From: Mesobacillus campisalis
GTDB taxonomy: Bacteria > Bacillota > Bacilli > Bacillales > Cytobacillaceae
NCBI RefSeq assembly: GCF_000986785.1
Contig: NZ_LAYY01000012.1
Coordinates: 1 to 64,000 of the forward strand
Direction: 5' to 3'
Length of the DNA stretch: 64,000 nucleotides
Positions 60,562-64,000 of the stretch are shown piece by piece; position 1 is the first letter of the stretch; every line of letters begins with the position of its first letter. The translations under genes were made by a program, and so were the position numbers. The notes under the pieces were generated by a model. That model ran no database searches and was not told the DNA's origin. It worked only from the letters and a program-made list of their open reading frames with translations.

Positions 60562-60590
60562 TTGACAGGCTGTTGGCACTGCTTTACAAT
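60562..60590 (+). promoter_or_regulatory. strong sigma-A promoter of the AGCS gene
   Basis: TTGACA (60562-60567), 17-bp spacer, TACAAT (60585-60590). The 5' leader to the start is about 137 nt; I see no recognisable riboswitch in it. Confidence 0.75.
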
Positions 60591-60733
60591 AACGGAATAT
60601 TACGAATAGTAGAATCAAATTGTTAACAACATACATATCGGAGTGACCTAAAAGTTTTTTTAATAAAATATCTTGGTGTTTCCCTGCCTGATCAAGGCGG
60701 ATACAAATAAAAACGAATATGGATGGTGAAGAC

Positions 60734-62074
60734 ATGACAGATTTTTTGAATTGGCTGAGTGACTTTGTATGGGGCCCCCCCACTCTGGTCCTTCTGGTAG
60801 GCACCGGGCTATTGCTGACTTTCCGTCTCGGTTTCTATCAGTTCTCCAGTTTGCCGTATGCTCTCAAACTGGCTTTCTCCAGAAGCCAGGATAAGAAATC
60901 CAAGGGAGATATCACCCATTTCCAATCATTGATGACGGCTCTGGCTGCAACCATTGGAACTGGTAATATCGCTGGTGTCGCAACGGCGGTGGTTTTAGGC
61001 GGTCCCGGGGCTGTATTTTGGATGTGGATGACTGCCCTCGTCGGTATGGCCACCAAATATGCAGAAGCTATTTTGGCGGTTAAATATCGGGTGGAAGGTG
61101 AAAACGGACAAATGGCTGGCGGTCCGATGTACTACATAGAAAAAGGGTTAGGTTGGAAATGGCTGGCCGTTTTATTTGCTGTTTTTGGTTCTGTTGCCGC
61201 ATTCGGAATCGGTAGCTCAGTACAATCGAATTCCGTTGCCGCAGCCGTGGAAAACAGCTTTGGGTTAAATCCCTGGATTACTGGTGTTCTATTAACTATT
61301 TTTACGGCTCTCGTCATCCTTGGCGGAATTAAAAGCATCGGAAAAGTGACTTCTTTGTTTGTCCCGATTATGGCTATTTTTTATGTTGTAGGTGGACTCA
61401 TTATTATCTTGTTAAATATTAGCCAGGTTCCAGCTGCCTTGGGACTTATCATTTCCGATGCCTTTACCGGCCAGGCGGTTGCTGGCGGTGCCATCGGTGC
61501 GGTCATCCGATATGGTGTTGCACGCGGTGTTTTCTCCAACGAAGCCGGGATGGGGTCGGCTCCGATTGCGGCGGCTGCTGCCAAGACGGATCACCCTGGC
61601 CGACAGGCACTCATCTCCATGACTGGCACTTTCCTTGATACGATTATAGTCTGTTCAATTACCGGTATTACGCTTGTCATGGGGAACCTCTACATTGGCG
61701 GCGACCTGACTGGTGCGGCACTGACAACGGAAACGTTCAATGCCCTTCTCCCTGGCTCAGGCTGGATTGTCACCATCGGCATTATTCTTTTTGCTTACTC
61801 AACGGTTCTCGGCTGGGCTTATTACGGGGAAAAATGCTTTGAATACCTGTTTGGCACAAGGTCGATTATCGCCTACCGCATTGTCTATGTTGCCACTGTC
61901 CTTGTTGGTGCCGGAATGAACCTTGGTCTTGTTTGGACCATCGCCGATATCTTCAATGCCCTGATGGCCATACCGAACCTGATTGGACTTGTCTTCCTTT
62001 CCGGAGTGGTGGTAGCAGAGACCAAATCCTTTAAAAAGCTGCGCGAACAGGAAAAGCAAAAGGCTACTGCTTAA
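60734..62074 (+). CDS. amino acid carrier of the AGCS (AlsT) family
   Basis: ATG 60734 is preferred (GGTGA upstream), giving 446 aa; ATG 60719 is also possible. The protein has about 11 helices. AGCS markers are WGPPTLVLLVGTGLLLTFRLGFYQF, TALAATIGTGNIAGVATAVVLGGPGAVFWMWMTALVGMATKYAE, and the GVARGVFSNEAGMGSAPIAAAAAKTDHP block. It symports alanine, glycine or glutamine with Na+ into the cell. It is monocistronic, with a strong promoter and a perfect terminator. Confidence 0.9.
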   Translation: MTDFLNWLSDFVWGPPTLVLLVGTGLLLTFRLGFYQFSSLPYALKLAFSRSQDKKSKGDITHFQSLMTALAATIGTGNIAGVATAVVLGGPGAVFWMWMTALVGMATKYAEAILAVKYRVEGENGQMAGGPMYYIEKGLGWKWLAVLFAVFGSVAAFGIGSSVQSNSVAAAVENSFGLNPWITGVLLTIFTALVILGGIKSIGKVTSLFVPIMAIFYVVGGLIIILLNISQVPAALGLIISDAFTGQAVAGGAIGAVIRYGVARGVFSNEAGMGSAPIAAAAAKTDHPGRQALISMTGTFLDTIIVCSITGITLVMGNLYIGGDLTGAALTTETFNALLPGSGWIVTIGIILFAYSTVLGWAYYGEKCFEYLFGTRSIIAYRIVYVATVLVGAGMNLGLVWTIADIFNALMAIPNLIGLVFLSGVVVAETKSFKKLREQEKQKATA

Positions 62075-62076
62075 CA

Positions 62077-62118
62077 ACAAAAATGCCGAGAAAGGCTAAC
62101 TTTCTCGGCATTTTTGTT
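62077..62118 (+). terminator. terminator of the AGCS gene
   Basis: AAAAATGCCGAGAAAG-GCTAA-CTTTCTCGGCATTTTT, a perfect 16-bp stem. Confidence 0.92.
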
Positions 62119-62223
62119 GTTTGTGGAATGAGACTGTTGATTTTGATCTCAAGAACAAGACATTTTTTTAAAGAAACATGGAAAGTATAGAATTGAATGA
62201 AAAATCGTTTAACGGAGGGACAA

Positions 62224-62379
62224 ATGGATAAAAATCATTTGGAGAAACCGCATAGTAAAAGTGATTCCAATGTAAAAGGAAAAGACACAGAGTATGAAAT
62301 CAGTGCAACTGGCTATGGCCTCGAATCGGTTGAAAAAGATAATCGAGACCCTGGCCAGCCTTCCTGTGGAGGGCTATAG
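62224..62379 (+). CDS. 51-aa hydrophilic protein, unknown
   Basis: ATG 62224 with ACGGAGGG upstream gives 51 aa (MDKNHLEKPHSKSDSNVKGKDTEYEISATGYGLESVEKDNRDPGQPSCGGL), basic then acidic, disordered. A frame extends upstream but lacks a site. It is followed by a strong terminator. The KxxNVKGKDTEYE... style is common in minor spore or stress proteins of Bacillaceae; no family assigned. Confidence 0.55.
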   Translation: MDKNHLEKPHSKSDSNVKGKDTEYEISATGYGLESVEKDNRDPGQPSCGGL

Positions 62380-62383
62380 CCAT

Positions 62384-62418
62384 GAAAACCCCCGGACCAA
62401 TGGGCACCGGGGGTTTTC
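62384..62418. terminator. bidirectional terminator
   Basis: GAAAACCCCCGG and CCGGGGGTTTTC, shared by the 51-aa gene and the convergent 68-aa gene. Confidence 0.85.
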
Positions 62419-62425
62419 GGGATGT

Positions 62426-62632
62426 TTATTGAAGGTGCATGCCGTATTGCTTGATTTTATATTTAATCCAGTCAGCCGTAACTTGTTCTTCATTGTATAT
62501 AATTTTTACTTCCCCGTCATCGGTATCAACAAGGGCTCTTTCAATGCCGTCTAAATCAACAAGGATCGTTTCCAGTGTTTTAATGGGCTGTTCTTCAGTG
62601 GCTTCCCGAACAAATAAAGTGATTTCCTTCAT
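62426..62632 (-). CDS. 68-aa ferredoxin-like-fold protein (HMA-like), unknown
   Basis: The 68-aa protein (MKEITLFVREATEEQPIKTLETILVDLDGIERALVDTDDGEVKIIYNEEQVTADWIKYKIKQYGMHLQ, quoted in parts: first strand ITLFVREA, LDGIERALVD, EVKIIYNEEQ) has the beta-alpha-beta-beta-alpha-beta layout of heavy-metal-associated domains, but the CxxC metal motif is missing. GGGAGGAAGC precedes the ATG. It may be an HMA-derived regulatory protein. It lies just upstream on the map of a 48-aa gene of the same strand. Confidence 0.62.
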   Translation of the reverse strand: MKEITLFVREATEEQPIKTLETILVDLDGIERALVDTDDGEVKIIYNEEQVTADWIKYKIKQYGMHLQ

Positions 62633-62662
62633 GCTGCTTCCTCCCTTCCTTAATCTTTCGGA

Positions 62663-62809
62663 TCAACGTTCCTCCTCAGCGCCCTGTTCCAGCTTATTTT
62701 CGGATAGGGAATTTTGTATCTTGCGGCTAAGGTTTTCCTGTTTTCGATCTATCGCTGTCTCCCATATGCTAAAAGGAACTTCACTGGGAGAATATTCTTT
62801 ATCAGTCAT
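62663..62809 (-). CDS. 48-aa charged protein, unknown
   Basis: ATG 62809 behind GGAGGTGG gives 48 residues, charged and helical (start MTDKEYSPSEVPFSIWETAIDR, end EQGAEEER). It ends 30 bp before the start of the 68-aa gene and is probably in the same unit. No family recognised. Confidence 0.5.
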   Translation of the reverse strand: MTDKEYSPSEVPFSIWETAIDRKQENLSRKIQNSLSENKLEQGAEEER

Positions 62810-62867
62810 GTATGCACCACCTCCACATTTATTAGTCTTTTAATAAGTAAAGGAATTATGTATGAAA

Positions 62868-62898
62868 TAAAAAAGGAAGGACCACAAGCGGGTCCTTC
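62868..62898 (-). terminator. terminator of the alpha/beta hydrolase gene
   Basis: GAAGGACC and GGTCCTTC arms with a T run on the minus strand. Confidence 0.75.
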
Positions 62899-62933
62899 GT
62901 AAAAATATTCATTAATTAAGATTAGCCTGTCTA

Positions 62934-64000
62934 TTAACGGGGGTCCCTTTCCTTCCCAGTCTTTAAATCGATCACCTTTACAGGGTTTTTAGGTGTTCCT
63001 ACCTTTTTGCTTGCCGGCGGTTTCGAGCCGTTTTCGACCCAGTCCACCATCAGGTCAAACGCCTGGTGGGCATATGGCAGCAACGGCTGCAATTTTTTAT
63101 CAGGGTCAGTACTAGAATTCCATACCAGGCTGTCTACATGGTTGCCGTTTTCGATTGTATACAGGCGGTGAATGTCCTGCTTTCCTGCTTTTTTGACGAG
63201 CTTCTGGTAGCCGTCCGCATGAATTTCAGGGAAAATCAGGGCGTCGAGAGAACCGGTGATAGAGATGAGTGGTACCTCGATATCTCCCGTGTTGGCGATT
63301 TCCTTAATGTTGTTTTTTACTTCTTTAGGGCGGGTTACGTACTTATAATCCTCGAAAATATGATCATAGGAACGGTCCCTGGCTCCATTTACAATATTCA
63401 GGTACTTCGGATAATCTATTCTGCCAGGAGCTTCCGGATCAAAATGGTCGCGGTAGATGTTCAAGGAAATGAACCAGTACACCAGGTCATGGTAACCCCA
63501 TAAATTTTCCGATCCTTTTGGCAGCCCGGCTTTATACATTACCTTTATCGCTTTTTCCTGTTCCTTTCCCTCACCGTACAAGGCTTCCTCTGCATTGTTG
63601 ACGACTGTCGTCAAGGAACTGATAAGGTTCGGGGATTTTTCACTCCATAGCACGCCTTCCCAATCCACGCCACCGTCAAATAGACGGGGTTCCCCTGTTT
63701 TTTCCGGGCCGTCATTCTCCAGTGCATAGCGGACAACATAGCCTCCATTCGAGATTCCCATCGCATAGGTAGGAACTGGGTGCTGTGCTGAAACAAGGTC
63801 GCTGGCCGGATTGGAGGAATCGGATGAGCTAATAAGCTTGTCCGCAAAGTTTTTAGCCAGATAGCTTTGAGCTGCCTTGGTCACTTGGCGGAAGCGCAGG
63901 TTCCATTCGGCTACGGAATCATCATCTTCGACCAGCGCGTTTTTCGCCTTGGCAAAAGGATCATGATCTTCCCATTCCCCCTGTGTTCCTTTGTCGATAG
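62934..64000 (-). CDS. alpha/beta hydrolase, 5' end cut by window
   Basis: The frame is open to the right edge of the window, so the N-terminus is missing; at least 355 residues are present. It contains the nucleophile elbow [15 protein letters not shown] (Ser in GxSxGG), a probable catalytic Asp in [13 protein letters not shown], and His in [11 protein letters not shown]. The size and pattern suit tannase/feruloyl-esterase-like or 3-hydroxybutyrate-oligomer hydrolases, but without the N-terminus the subfamily and any signal peptide cannot be judged. The C-terminal tail is rich in Lys/Pro. Confidence 0.72.
   Translation of the reverse strand, partial: IDKGTQGEWEDHDPFAKAKNALVEDDDSVAEWNLRFRQVTKAAQSYLAKNFADKLISSSDSSNPASDLVSAQHPVPTYAMGISNGGYVVRYALENDGPEKTGEPRLFDGGVDWEGVLWSEKSPNLISSLTTVVNNAEEALYGEGKEQEKAIKVMYKAGLPKGSENLWGYHDLVYWFISLNIYRDHFDPEAPGRIDYPKYLNIVNGARDRSYDHIFEDYKYVTRPKEVKNNIKEIANTGDIEVPLISITGSLDALIFPEIHADGYQKLVKKAGKQDIHRLYTIENGNHVDSLVWNSSTDPDKKLQPLLPYAHQAFDLMVDWVENGSKPPASKKVGTPKNPVKVIDLKTGKERDPR

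Noticed and set aside
60597-60733. riboswitch in the 137-nt leader of the AGCS gene
   Set aside because: No glycine-riboswitch or T-box core elements and no terminator hairpin are visible in the leader.

Overview
The window is chromosomal DNA from a spore-forming Bacillaceae (low-to-mid GC Firmicute, probably a Mesobacillus/Cytobacillus-like relative of Bacillus). Support: strong AGGAGG ribosome binding sites, frequent GTG/TTG starts, U-tract terminators, spore proteins (two CotF-family coat proteins, a YjcZ peptide, manganese catalase), a CIRCE heat-shock operator, a lipoteichoic-acid synthase, and Bacillus-specific small families (DUF1292, DUF1450, DUF1540, DUF2533, DUF3219). No rRNA, tRNA, CRISPR array, transposase or prophage module was found.

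The most notable reading is that the window lies in the replication terminus. The gene at 49.2-49.6 kb closely matches B. subtilis RTP (replication terminator protein): 122 aa, with the contrahelicase residues conserved. Its promoter region holds a 26-bp inverted pair (21/26 identical) laid out like the opposed B. subtilis Ter sites. A dif-like XerC/XerD site lies at 20,507-20,534; it matches 21 of the first 23 bases of B. subtilis dif and then diverges in the outer XerD arm. Gene direction is mixed to its left and strongly minus to its right.

Layout. 0-8.7 kb: Spx-like regulator without its redox CXXC, OYE-type oxidoreductase, GNAT, MocR regulator, ABC-2 exporter operon, an HprK paralogue with altered active-site residues, Mn catalase. 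8.8-15.3 kb: a small unknown gene with a 1631-aa DUF4132-type protein, a YjcZ peptide, a PP-loop ATPase of the diphthine-ammonia ligase family. 15.3-20.1 kb: MMPL transporter plus secreted heptad-repeat partner, divergent from a TetR regulator across a palindromic operator. 20.1-21.9 kb: the dif-like site, a 19-bp inverted repeat, and a two-gene minus-strand pair (LAGLIDADG-type protein and tandem ribbon-helix-helix protein) that looks acquired. 22-34.5 kb: 2-hydroxyacid dehydrogenase, D-serine dehydratase, endonuclease IV, an eight-repeat secreted protein, an ATPase/PPDK-like fusion, an SDR-MATE operon, four very small proteins. 34.5-43.4 kb: SsuABC/Tau-type importer, spore coat genes, flavin reductase, an SF1 helicase with a degenerate PLD-like tail, SDR. 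43.4-57.9 kb: HtpG under CIRCE, two BrnQ transporters, MBL hydrolase, Nudix, the RTP/Ter locus, two LLM flavoproteins, LtaS. 58-64 kb: zinc-ribbon membrane protein plus HtrA-like protease, AGCS symporter, small proteins, and an alpha/beta hydrolase cut by the window edge.

Coordinates of starts were re-set where a Shine-Dalgarno sequence favoured an internal codon. Family names come from sequence recognition only; no database search was possible.
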